Below, piece after piece: positions 35,049 through 42,962 of a DNA stretch of 64,000 nt. How positions within the stretch are numbered: position 1 is the first letter of the stretch; every line of letters starts with the position of its first letter. The notes below the pieces were generated by a model. That model was given only the letters and a program-made list of their open reading frames with translations. It had not been told where the DNA came from and searched no databases. The position numbers were made by a program, and so were the translations under genes. This stretch comes from Pontibacterium sp049603715 (GTDB lineage: Bacteria; Pseudomonadota; Gammaproteobacteria; Pseudomonadales; Balneatricaceae). The DNA lies in contig JBMYSW010000008.1 in NCBI GenBank assembly GCA_049603715.1, positions 72,494 to 136,493 on the forward strand, in the 5' to 3' direction.

Positions 35049-35216
35049 CCTTCTGGGTTAAGCACTCTTCTTCAACACACAGCGCCGATGGGAGCTCAGA
35101 GAAGGGGACTCGATTAATTGAAACTCTCCCTCACTGTTATTTTCATTTCCGATAGTAAACGCTCGAACTTTTCGGTAAGCCTCTCCTAAAAACTAATTAC
35201 AAGGAGTGATTAGAAG

Positions 35217-36650
35217 ATGCCTAAAACACCTAAATTTTCCGATGCCATCGCCCTCGATGAAGTACTTTTTTTCAAGCTTTTAAGACACTCACTTTCTTTA
35301 TCGATTAAAGAGAAAGCAGAGGTGTTGCACAAAATGCCAACTCTTTCACCCGAGCAAGTCTCAGGACTCTGCGACGTATTTGGCGAGGAGCGAGATAAAT
35401 TTAAAAATCTAGCACCAAAGCACGCCGCAGACCTCGAATATTTATCTCAAAAGGCTGCGTCTGAATGGCAAATAGTTGCACAGGAATTTGAAATACCCGA
35501 GCTAGGCGACGGCTCTTCTGAATGCCTCAATCCAAGAAAAGAATGTGGTGTCTCAAACGAAGAACAAGTCGACCGTGATAATTATCGATTAGCCAGATCA
35601 CTGTCCTCGCCCTCAGATGAAGACGAGGAGAAAGAGAGCCAAGAGCCCAGAGCCCTACAGCTAACACTTGAGGGCCTCGTCAGAACGCCTTATGAGATTA
35701 TCGAAGAACTTAATACGACCGTAATAGGGCAGCAAGAAGCTAAAAAGCGCTTGGCTTCAGTTTTGTATTACAAATTGCGGGCACGGAACCGTTTATTAAC
35801 CGATCCAGAGAACTCTGAGCATCTAATGCTGAGAGAAGAACCTATTTTAATGGCAGGCCCTACAGGTACAGGGAAATCACACTTAGTCAAAAGCGCGGCA
35901 AAAGCTGCAGACATCGATACTGTCATCACAGTAGACGCATCAACGGTCGTGCCCAGCGGCATTGTTGGCACCACGATTTCAGATATCGGTCGAATGATCT
36001 ATGATCGCGTCGGCAGAAATCAGGAGCTGGCCGAACATGCAGTGGTGCACCTCGATGAGTTTGATAAGTTGCTGCTCAAAGAGTCCGGATTAAGCGGTGT
36101 TCTCAACGAATTCTTGATACTACTAGAGGGCAACGTGCCGCTGAGAATCGAACCCGATAAAAACGATAGCTACCGGTATCCCACAGAGCTTGATACACGG
36201 AATATGCTGTTTATTCTCAGCGGCTCGTTTGGCATTCACTTTGAGCGCCAACGCACAAAGTCAATCGGCTTTATTGAACAGCCGAAAGTAAAAGAGGAGT
36301 TAAACCAAAGTCAACTAAAAGACTTTGAACTGCCCGCCGAACTCCGAGGCCGAATCGGTCAAATAATCACTCTCGAGCCTTTAAGCGTTGACGCTTTGGT
36401 TAAGGTGTTTTATCAAAGCCCAACCTCACCACTTAAGAAGCTAAGTGCACAACTAGGCTTAGTTAACTGTGAGCTAGAGGTGAAAGAAAATGCCGTAATA
36501 GCCTTAGCAGAGCAAAGCTTAGAACAAGAGTTGGGGGCAAGGGGGCTCTTTCAGGCATTCAATAACTTACCCATCGTGCACCACATCCGCATGCAAGCAC
36601 CAGAAGCCGAAAGGCAAATATTCGTTATTGAACGAGGGGATGTAACATAA
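35217..36650 (+). CDS. ClpX-like AAA+ ATPase with a non-standard N-terminal region
   Basis: A 477-residue AAA+ unfoldase-like protein. AAGGAG (35201-35206) sets the start. Residues 1-150 have no ClpX zinc-binding domain; they look helical and then acidic and disordered (SDEDEEKESQE). From residue 158 the order follows ClpX: VIGQQEAKKRL, Walker A GPTGTGKS (214-221), the pore-loop position SGIVG (247-251, where ClpX has GYVG), Walker B VVHLDEFDK (Asp280, Glu281), IGF at 350-352 as in the ClpP-docking loop, LPAELRGRIGQI with the arginine finger, and sensor 2 GARGL. It uses AGA and AGG for about eight arginines, unlike the flanking genes, suggesting transfer. It may be a specialised ClpP partner or a protein-remodelling ATPase. 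The true clpX would lie elsewhere. Confidence 0.72.
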   Translation: MPKTPKFSDAIALDEVLFFKLLRHSLSLSIKEKAEVLHKMPTLSPEQVSGLCDVFGEERDKFKNLAPKHAADLEYLSQKAASEWQIVAQEFEIPELGDGSSECLNPRKECGVSNEEQVDRDNYRLARSLSSPSDEDEEKESQEPRALQLTLEGLVRTPYEIIEELNTTVIGQQEAKKRLASVLYYKLRARNRLLTDPENSEHLMLREEPILMAGPTGTGKSHLVKSAAKAADIDTVITVDASTVVPSGIVGTTISDIGRMIYDRVGRNQELAEHAVVHLDEFDKLLLKESGLSGVLNEFLILLEGNVPLRIEPDKNDSYRYPTELDTRNMLFILSGSFGIHFERQRTKSIGFIEQPKVKEELNQSQLKDFELPAELRGRIGQIITLEPLSVDALVKVFYQSPTSPLKKLSAQLGLVNCELEVKENAVIALAEQSLEQELGARGLFQAFNNLPIVHHIRMQAPEAERQIFVIERGDVT

Positions 36651-36655
36651 GACAC

Positions 36656-36681
36656 GCCCCCAAGGCACAAACATTGGGGGC
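36656..36681. terminator. GC hairpin after the ClpX-like gene
   Basis: GCCCCCAA (36656-36663) pairs with TTGGGGGC (36674-36681). No T-run on the plus strand, so it may work together with the next hairpin. Confidence 0.5.
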
Positions 36682-36698
36682 AACAAAAGCAAAAATTT

Positions 36699-36726
36699 GC
36701 GAAGAGGGATTACTTAACCTCTTCGC
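36699..36726. terminator. Hairpin spanning the lipA stop codon, probable convergent terminator
   Basis: GCGAAGAGG (36699-36707) pairs with CCTCTTCGC (36718-36726), a 9-bp stem. On the minus strand it is followed by AAATTTTTGC and on the plus strand by CTTTT. The loop and part of the stem are the last codons of lipA. Confidence 0.65.
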
Positions 36727-37684
36727 CTTTTGCTTGTAGGTCGGCATGGTAAGAAGAGCGTACAAGCGGGCCACAAGCAGCGTGCTTAAAGCCAAGCTCT
36801 TTAGCAATACGAGTAAACTCATCAAACTCAGCAGGGGTTACAAAGCGCTCTACCTTAAGGTGGTTACGGCTCGGCTGTAGGTACTGACCAATAGTCAACA
36901 TATCGACGTTGTGGGCACGAAGGTCTTTCATTACTTCAATGATTTCTTCGTTAGTTTCACCCAAGCCAACCATCAAACCCGACTTGGTACGAACCTCAGG
37001 GTTTTGCTCTTTGAATTTTTTCAACAGATCCAATGACCACTGGTAGTCAGAACCTGGACGCGCTTGCTTATATAGGCGAGGCACTGTTTCCATGTTGTGG
37101 TTAAGCACATCAGGAGGACAAGTGTTTAGCACCTCTAGGGCGATGTCCATACGTCCACGGAAGTCAGGAACCAGGGTTTCGATTTGCACGGTTGGCGACA
37201 ATTCACGGGTTTCGCGAACACAGTTTACAAAGTGCTCAGCACCACCGTCGCGAAGGTCATCACGGTCAACCGACGTGATAACAACGTACTTGAGGCCCAT
37301 ATCCGCAATCGCTTCTGCGAGCTCACGCGGCTCATTTTCATCTAACGGGTTTGGACGACCGTGCGCCACATCACAGAAAGGACAACGACGAGTACAGATT
37401 TCGCCCATGATCATAAAGGTGGCGGTACCGTGGCTGAAACACTCGCCAAGGTTAGGGCAGCTTGCTTCTTCACATACAGAAGCCAGCTTGTGCTTACGCA
37501 GTTTATCTTTAATGCGTGTTACTTCGGCGCTGGAGCCCATTTTAACCCGTAGCCAATCGGGCTTACGTGGCATTTCGTCTTTTTCAGTAGGAATCACCTT
37601 AATCGGGATTCGGGCCACTTTATCAGCACCGCGAAGCTTTTCGCCTTGTTTGGCGCGTTTTGGAGATTCTACTGAATTTGACAT
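36710..37684 (-). CDS. lipA: Lipoyl synthase
   Basis: A 324-residue radical SAM enzyme that inserts two sulfurs into protein-bound octanoyl groups. Both cluster motifs are present: CEEASCPNLGEC for the auxiliary cluster and CTRRCPFCDV for the radical SAM cluster. The conserved C-terminal serine region (GPLVRSSYHA) is intact. lipB follows upstream in the same direction with a 4-base gap. Assignment is secure. Confidence 0.97.
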   Translation of the reverse strand: MSNSVESPKRAKQGEKLRGADKVARIPIKVIPTEKDEMPRKPDWLRVKMGSSAEVTRIKDKLRKHKLASVCEEASCPNLGECFSHGTATFMIMGEICTRRCPFCDVAHGRPNPLDENEPRELAEAIADMGLKYVVITSVDRDDLRDGGAEHFVNCVRETRELSPTVQIETLVPDFRGRMDIALEVLNTCPPDVLNHNMETVPRLYKQARPGSDYQWSLDLLKKFKEQNPEVRTKSGLMVGLGETNEEIIEVMKDLRAHNVDMLTIGQYLQPSRNHLKVERFVTPAEFDEFTRIAKELGFKHAACGPLVRSSYHADLQAKGEEVK

Positions 37685-37688
37685 GTTT

Positions 37689-38342
37689 TTAGTCTTCCAA
37701 CGAATGTAACAAAGAGTGCGAAGTATAACCGATTTTTGTCTTTAAGTGGGCTAATAGGTCCCACTGGGTTACTTCAAAAGTAGCACTGCTATCGAGGGTG
37801 TGAACATCGACCATCGGCATACCGGCATAACCACAGGGGTTAATGCGCAAAAACGGCGTTAAGTCCATATCAACGTTTAACGCCAAACCATGGAAAGTGC
37901 AGCCACGACGAACGCGCAGGCCAAGCGAAGCGACTTTAGCATCCCCAACATAAACACCGGGTGCGTCGGGTTTAGCATAGGCATCAATGCCCCTTGCCTT
38001 TAGTAACTCGACGATGCTGTCTTCCATAATGCTGACCATTTCGCGCACGCCCAGCTTTTTACGACGAATATCAATTAATAGATACACCACTAATTGGCCG
38101 GGGCCGTGGTAAGTGACTTGGCCACCGCGGTCGACTTGTACGACAGGAATATCACCGGGCATTAGCAGGTGTTCTTCTTTACCTGCTTGGCCTTGGGTAA
38201 ACACGGGCTCATGCTGAAGAAGCCATATTTCGTCTGGGGTATTTTCATCGCGACTTTGGGTGAAGTCTTTCATCCGCTGCCACGTCGAGTCGTAAGGTAC
38301 GCAACCTAGGTCACGTACCACGACTTGGCTGAGGTCTAGCAT
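37689..38342 (-). CDS. lipB: Octanoyl-[acyl-carrier-protein]:protein N-octanoyltransferase
   Basis: A 217-residue transferase that moves octanoate from ACP to lipoyl domains. Visible signatures are VDRGGQVTYHGPGQLVVY, the lysine region DAKVASLGLRVRRG, and CTFHGLALNV; the catalytic Cys lies in INPCGYAGM. It overlaps ybeD by one base and feeds LipA, its neighbour. Confidence 0.96.
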   Translation of the reverse strand: MLDLSQVVVRDLGCVPYDSTWQRMKDFTQSRDENTPDEIWLLQHEPVFTQGQAGKEEHLLMPGDIPVVQVDRGGQVTYHGPGQLVVYLLIDIRRKKLGVREMVSIMEDSIVELLKARGIDAYAKPDAPGVYVGDAKVASLGLRVRRGCTFHGLALNVDMDLTPFLRINPCGYAGMPMVDVHTLDSSATFEVTQWDLLAHLKTKIGYTSHSLLHSLED

Positions 38343-38623
38343 TAAATCACCATATTCACTTGGCCCGTTGCTTTAAGGGCTTCATGAATATCCTTTAACT
38401 GAGCTTCACCCGTAGCGGTAATCGCAAAACGCACCGACTGAAAGGTGCCTTTGCTGCTGTCTTGCACGGAGACGGTGGCAAGGTCTAGGTCAGGTGCAAA
38501 CTGTTGCACCACTTCAATTACAAGACCTTTAAAGCCATCGGATTTTCGACCCACCACTTTGATTGGGTAGTTTTCACATGGAAACTCAATTTTAGGTGGG
38601 TCTTGTGGGGTGTTCTCTGTCAT
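38342..38623 (-). CDS. ybeD: DUF493 family protein YbeD
   Basis: A 93-residue small protein with an ACT-like alpha/beta fold, found next to lipB and dacA in many gammaproteobacteria. The family segments FPCENYPIKVVG and VSVQDSSKGTFQSVRF are visible. A role in regulating lipoate formation has been proposed for the family, without proof known to me. Confidence 0.9.
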   Translation of the reverse strand: MTENTPQDPPKIEFPCENYPIKVVGRKSDGFKGLVIEVVQQFAPDLDLATVSVQDSSKGTFQSVRFAITATGEAQLKDIHEALKATGQVNMVI

Positions 38624-38637
38624 TAGGTCTTGCCGTA

Positions 38638-39807
38638 TTAACTAATTAGGTTGGTGAAAAACAGTAGCACTGCGTGCCATAGGCGCTTAAATAGCCCTGC
38701 GGGTTCGACGCTTTCTAGCGCCACGAGCGGTACTTCTTTAACGAGCTCGCCACCCAGCTGGATGCGCACTTTACCGTATTCTTGGCCTTTTTGAACCGGT
38801 GCTTTAATCACGCGGTCAATATCCATTACCGCTTCCATTTGCTCTGCCTGACCACGAGGAATAGTCACTGCCAGCGGCTCTGCTAGACCAAGCTGAATAC
38901 CATCGGCAGTGCCCGCCCATACTTTGCTTTCGGTAAGGCTAACGCCAGCGTCATAGAGCTTGTGCGTACGGAAGTAACGGAATGCGTAAGCCAATAGCTT
39001 TTGGCTTTCTTGAGCACGAGCTTCTTCGCTACGTGTACCTAAAACCACCGAAATAACACGCATACCATCGCGCACAGCCGAAGCCACTAGACAGTAACCG
39101 GCCGCATCAGTGTGGCCGGTTTTCATACCGTCGACAGTTTTGTCGCGCCATAACAACTTGTTACGGTTTGGTTGGCGAATATCGTTGTAGGTAAAGTACT
39201 TTTCAGAATAGGTTTTGTAGCGGTCTGGGTAGTTTTGAATAATCGCACGCGCCAAAATTGCCATATCAAGGGCAGAAGACACATGACCTTCGTGAGGCAA
39301 GCCAGTGGCATTTTCGAAGTTGGTTTCCATCATACCCAACTCACGTGCGTGTTGGTTCATCAAACCCGCAAACGCCGCTTCGCTACCGGCCACATGCTCA
39401 GCCAGTGCCACTGAAGCATCGTTGCCCGACTGGATAATCATGCCTTTTACAAGGTCGGCCACTTTTACCTGCGTGCCTTCTTGAATAAACATACGAGAGC
39501 CCGGTGTACGCCACGCTTTTTCGCTGACGAGCACCAAGTCTTGTTCGCTAATGTTGCCTTTGTTTAGCTCGTAAGCCACCACATAGCTGGTCATTAGCTT
39601 AGTTAAGCTTGCCGGAGGAAAGCGTTCGCTGGCTTTGTGCTCAGCAATAATTTCACCGGTATCGGCATCCATAATAACGTAGGCCGTTGCCGCTACCCGA
39701 GGCGGTGCAGGAATCAAGGCTGCTGCCGAGGCTTGGATACTTGGCGCCATAAGGGTTAGTAGGACCATAAAGGCAGAAAATAGGCGTGATAAGTATTTTG
39801 TTCTCAT
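38638..39807 (-). CDS. dacA: D-alanyl-D-alanine carboxypeptidase (PBP5/6 family)
   Basis: A 389-residue periplasmic DD-carboxypeptidase that removes the terminal D-Ala from peptidoglycan stems. ATG at 39807 is chosen because it starts a signal peptide (cleavage near SIQASAAA); the longer frame adds 18 unrelated residues. The active-site motifs are all present: SLTK, SGN (QSGNDAS) and KTG (GMKTGHT). A C-terminal domain and an amphipathic membrane-anchor helix (LFKRLWHAVLLFF) follow. Part of the cell-elongation group. Confidence 0.95.
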   Translation of the reverse strand: MRTKYLSRLFSAFMVLLTLMAPSIQASAAALIPAPPRVAATAYVIMDADTGEIIAEHKASERFPPASLTKLMTSYVVAYELNKGNISEQDLVLVSEKAWRTPGSRMFIQEGTQVKVADLVKGMIIQSGNDASVALAEHVAGSEAAFAGLMNQHARELGMMETNFENATGLPHEGHVSSALDMAILARAIIQNYPDRYKTYSEKYFTYNDIRQPNRNKLLWRDKTVDGMKTGHTDAAGYCLVASAVRDGMRVISVVLGTRSEEARAQESQKLLAYAFRYFRTHKLYDAGVSLTESKVWAGTADGIQLGLAEPLAVTIPRGQAEQMEAVMDIDRVIKAPVQKGQEYGKVRIQLGGELVKEVPLVALESVEPAGLFKRLWHAVLLFFTNLIS

Positions 39808-39879
39808 AGTCAGGCTAAGGTTCCAAATGCTTAATTTTAAATCAGGGTTTATCGCACACACGACTTAAGTGGTAAGACT

Positions 39880-40749
39880 TTACTGAGGCTGGCTCGACAA
39901 GTCCACCACTCGGGCGCCACCAAAGCCCGCTTGGCTGAGCTGACGAATAAGCGCGCTGCTGTCCGTTGAGCTATTCAATGGCCCAAGCTGGACACGGTAG
40001 ACCTTTTTACTGTTGAGGTAATATTCACGAATCACCCCATTCAGGCCCGTTAAGTTCACTGTCGAGACGGCCACTTGGCGAGCCACTGCTTCGCTGGAGT
40101 AGGCGCCCACTTGAATATATTGAGCAGCACCACTGCGATCTTGTACCGGAACACGACTTTGTGTCGCTGTTACGGCTGTGCTGGTTTTATTCCATGTACG
40201 CGGATCAATCGCTTCGACTTCTACCTGCGCTGTACCGCTTTTAAGCATATCTAGCTTAGCGGCCGCGGCGTAGGATAAGTCGATGATACGCCCCGGATGA
40301 AAAGGGCCGCGATCGTTTACACGCACAATCACTTTTTTTCCATTCGATAGGTTAGTCACTTGCACGTAGGTTGGTAGCGGCAACGACTTGTGAGCCGCTG
40401 TCATACCATACATATCGTACACCTCGCCGTTTGAGGTTTTGTGACCATGAAACTTTTTACCGTACCAAGAAGCACCGCCTCGCTCTTTGTAACCTAACGA
40501 AGAGGCCATGACCGAATAGGTTTTTCCCAACACTGTGTAGCGGCTTTTGTTGCCTCCACGACTCTTTGGTTCGACTTTGGGCACGGCATCTTTCACATGG
40601 GATACATCCACCGGTGCACTTGGCCCGTGGTCGTGCTTAATGGCGTAGCGAGAAGAATTAGAGCCACTGCTACTACACCCAGCAAGCAATGCAACGCAAA
40701 ATAACAGACTGAGCCACTGAATGGGTTGGGTAAGCTGAATACCTGCCAT
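39880..40749 (-). CDS. rlpA: Septal-ring lytic transglycosylase, lipoprotein RlpA
   Basis: A 289-residue outer-membrane lipoprotein. The lipobox LLAGC (Cys near residue 25) is followed by a linker, the double-psi beta-barrel domain (ASWYGKKFHGHKTSNGE, VRVNDRGPFH, DLSYAAA), and a C-terminal SPOR domain (about 205-285) that binds denuded glycan at division sites. In Pseudomonas, RlpA cleaves naked glycan strands. Usual neighbour of mltB and dacA. Confidence 0.94.
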   Translation of the reverse strand: MAGIQLTQPIQWLSLLFCVALLAGCSSSGSNSSRYAIKHDHGPSAPVDVSHVKDAVPKVEPKSRGGNKSRYTVLGKTYSVMASSLGYKERGGASWYGKKFHGHKTSNGEVYDMYGMTAAHKSLPLPTYVQVTNLSNGKKVIVRVNDRGPFHPGRIIDLSYAAAAKLDMLKSGTAQVEVEAIDPRTWNKTSTAVTATQSRVPVQDRSGAAQYIQVGAYSSEAVARQVAVSTVNLTGLNGVIREYYLNSKKVYRVQLGPLNSSTDSSALIRQLSQAGFGGARVVDLSSQPQ

Positions 40750-40752
40750 CGG

Positions 40753-41784
40753 TTAAAGTCCTTTTTTTGCCTCAGCAATGGCCTGACTCAATTCGTACAC
40801 GGCCATGGCGTAAAGTCGGCTGCGGTTATAACGAGTAATCACATAAAAATTAGGCAAACCAAAAACATGATGAACTTGGTCATCACGGGTTAAGGCCATC
40901 AGTGTCGCGGGCTGATCGCCACTCAGTGGAGCACTGGCAAGCACACCACGCTGTCGCCACTCTTTAAGTGTCACACTCGGCTTTAAGCTTTGATTCACCC
41001 ACTCATCAGAAATCTCTACTTTTGCAGACACTGGGCTGACGACTGGTTGATTAAGCACCCAACCATGCTGTTTAAAATAGTTAGCTACGCTGGCAATGGC
41101 GTCGGTTTTACTTTCCCACAAGTTGCGTTTTCCGTCGCCATCAAAGTCCACCGCATAAGCTCGAAAGCTAGATGGTATAAACTGGCCGTAGCCCATGGCC
41201 CCTGCGTAAGAGCCTTTCAGAGAGAAAGGTGCGATACCCTCTTCTTGGGTCATGCGAACGTATTCGGCCAGCTGCTTGGTAAAAAACTCACTGCGCCGTG
41301 GGTAGTCAAAACCCAAGGTCGCCAATGCATCTACGACCCTAAAGCCCCCCATAATGCGACCATAGTGGGTTTCTACCCCAATAATTGCCACGATCATTTC
41401 GGCCGGCACACCAAACTCGGCCTGTGCTTTTTCTAGTGCGACTTGGTTTTCATTCCAAAAATTAACACCCCGCTCAATACGCTTGGGCGTCATAAAAATT
41501 TGACGATACTCACCCCAGTTCAGGCGCTTTTCGGCCGGTTTCGACATGAGATCTAAAATGCGTTGTTGCGGCTTTGCCTCAGCAATTAAACCTGTGAGCA
41601 TGGCTTCGTCATAACCTTCGGCCACCATTTGAGCGATAAAGGCTTTTGCATTGGGGTGGCTTGTATAATCTGCGCTCGCCTTCAAGGGTGACTTATCATC
41701 AGCCAACACAAGCGAAGCATTAAAGCCCATCAAAGCCGTTGCCGATAGGCAGGCAAACCATTGTAGTAACCTTGGTTTCTTCAT
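40753..41784 (-). CDS. mltB: Membrane-bound lytic murein transglycosylase B
   Basis: A 343-residue lytic transglycosylase. ATG at 41784 begins a signal peptide and follows an AAAGGGA site; the longer frame adds 13 residues. The N-terminal hydrophobic segment lacks a lipobox at the expected place, so the protein may be soluble in the periplasm rather than lipid-anchored. The catalytic Glu is in IIGVETHYGR, followed by LKGSYAGAMGYGQFIPSSF, a hallmark of the SLT_2 family. Confidence 0.92.
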   Translation of the reverse strand: MKKPRLLQWFACLSATALMGFNASLVLADDKSPLKASADYTSHPNAKAFIAQMVAEGYDEAMLTGLIAEAKPQQRILDLMSKPAEKRLNWGEYRQIFMTPKRIERGVNFWNENQVALEKAQAEFGVPAEMIVAIIGVETHYGRIMGGFRVVDALATLGFDYPRRSEFFTKQLAEYVRMTQEEGIAPFSLKGSYAGAMGYGQFIPSSFRAYAVDFDGDGKRNLWESKTDAIASVANYFKQHGWVLNQPVVSPVSAKVEISDEWVNQSLKPSVTLKEWRQRGVLASAPLSGDQPATLMALTRDDQVHHVFGLPNFYVITRYNRSRLYAMAVYELSQAIAEAKKGL

Positions 41785-41825
41785 GATTTTCGTCCCTTTG
41801 TTGCGCTCAGTTATTATTGTCATCG

Positions 41826-42962
41826 CTATTTCGCCGCCATGGTTTTGTCGGCACTCATAGCCATCATTACCCCAAAGCCCGCAAGCAAGGTAACCACCGA
41901 TGTACCGCCATAACTCACCATAGGTAGAGGCACGCCTACAACGGGTAGTACGCCACTCACCATGCCCATGTTGACGACCACGTAAACAAAAAAGGTAAGG
42001 ATAATGGAGCCAGAGGCTAATCGACCAAAACTATGGCGTGTGCTCGCGGCCAAGTAAAGGCCACGGCCAATAATGCAGGCATAAAGTAACATCAAAAAGA
42101 GCACACCCAACAAGCCGAGTTCTTCTGCAATGACGGCGATAATAAAGTCCGTATGGGACTCGGGCAAAAAGTCGAGCTGCGACTGAGTCCCGGTTAACCA
42201 GCCTTTACCTGACACGCCACCCGAGCCAATGGCGGTTTTTGACTGAATAATATTCCAACCGCTACCCAGTGGGTCTTTTTCTGGCTCAAGGAACGTCAGT
42301 ACCCGCTGTTTTTGATATTCTGCCATGGTCATCCAAAGTAATGGCAAGGCCGCTAACGCAGCCCCCAATGACATAAAAATCCATCGCCACTGAATGCCCG
42401 AAAAGAGCAGTACAAAAATACCGGACGCGCCAATCAGTAGCGAGGTACCCAAGTCCGGCTGTTGCTTAATCATTAAGGTAGGAATGGCCACAAGAACGAG
42501 GGCAACGGCAATATCCACTAGGCGAGGTGGCAAGGGTTTTCGAGCCAGATAAAAGGCCACCATGATAGGAAGTGCCAACTTCATAAACTCAGATGGCTGA
42601 ATCCGAAAACCAGGTAACTGCAGCCAACGCGTCGCACCCTTTGCACCGACGCCAAATAGCAGCACACAAGCCAACATCACCAGCATGCCCACATACACCA
42701 GCGGAATCCAGCGACCAATGAACGCCGGCCTAAACTGCGCCAAAATGATTAATGCGACAAAGCCGACAGAAATTCGGATGCCCTGACGCACCACCGCCCC
42801 CATATCTTGGCCAGATGCACTAAATTGCACGAATAAACCAAAACCACACAGCAAAAGCAGTAGCAATAGCAGCGGAGCGTCGAGGTGGGTATAGCTCCAC
42901 AAACTTGGCTTGCGACGAAAGGCCTCAACGGCGCTGGGCATACTCCGTTGATATTCAGTCAT
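41826..42962 (-). CDS. rodA: Peptidoglycan glycosyltransferase RodA (MrdB)
   Basis: A 378-residue SEDS polymerase with about ten membrane helices that builds glycan strands during elongation with PBP2. The conserved Asp-containing loop near IIAVIAEELGLLG and the GVPLPMVSYGGTSVV segment close to the C-terminus are diagnostic. It overlaps mrdA by 8 bases. Confidence 0.96.
   Translation of the reverse strand: MTEYQRSMPSAVEAFRRKPSLWSYTHLDAPLLLLLLLLCGFGLFVQFSASGQDMGAVVRQGIRISVGFVALIILAQFRPAFIGRWIPLVYVGMLVMLACVLLFGVGAKGATRWLQLPGFRIQPSEFMKLALPIMVAFYLARKPLPPRLVDIAVALVLVAIPTLMIKQQPDLGTSLLIGASGIFVLLFSGIQWRWIFMSLGAALAALPLLWMTMAEYQKQRVLTFLEPEKDPLGSGWNIIQSKTAIGSGGVSGKGWLTGTQSQLDFLPESHTDFIIAVIAEELGLLGVLFLMLLYACIIGRGLYLAASTRHSFGRLASGSIILTFFVYVVVNMGMVSGVLPVVGVPLPMVSYGGTSVVTLLAGFGVMMAMSADKTMAAK

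Larger units (their letters stand above)
34092..35216. other. 1.1-kb AT-rich non-coding region with DnaA boxes and two mini-ORFs
   Basis: By far the largest gap in the window. The first 230 bases are of ordinary composition with a TTCAGGT/ACCTGAA hairpin (34161-34190). About 34370-34620 is extremely AT-rich, with runs such as AATATATAAATATATTATAA (34573-34592), and is bracketed by two perfect DnaA boxes (34394, 34599). One-mismatch boxes lie at 34408-34416 (minus strand) and 34720-34728. A TTGACT at 34477-34482 could be a -35 element. The last 340 bases hold two 11-codon ORFs with ribosome binding sites and lead into the ClpX-like gene. No GATC cluster is present (one GATC at 34307). Confidence 0.6.

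Noticed and set aside
34092..35216. Full chromosomal oriC
   Set aside because: Two perfect DnaA boxes and AT-richness are suggestive, but there is no dnaA, dnaN or gidA nearby, no GATC cluster and no tight array of boxes. I report it only as a DnaA-box region.
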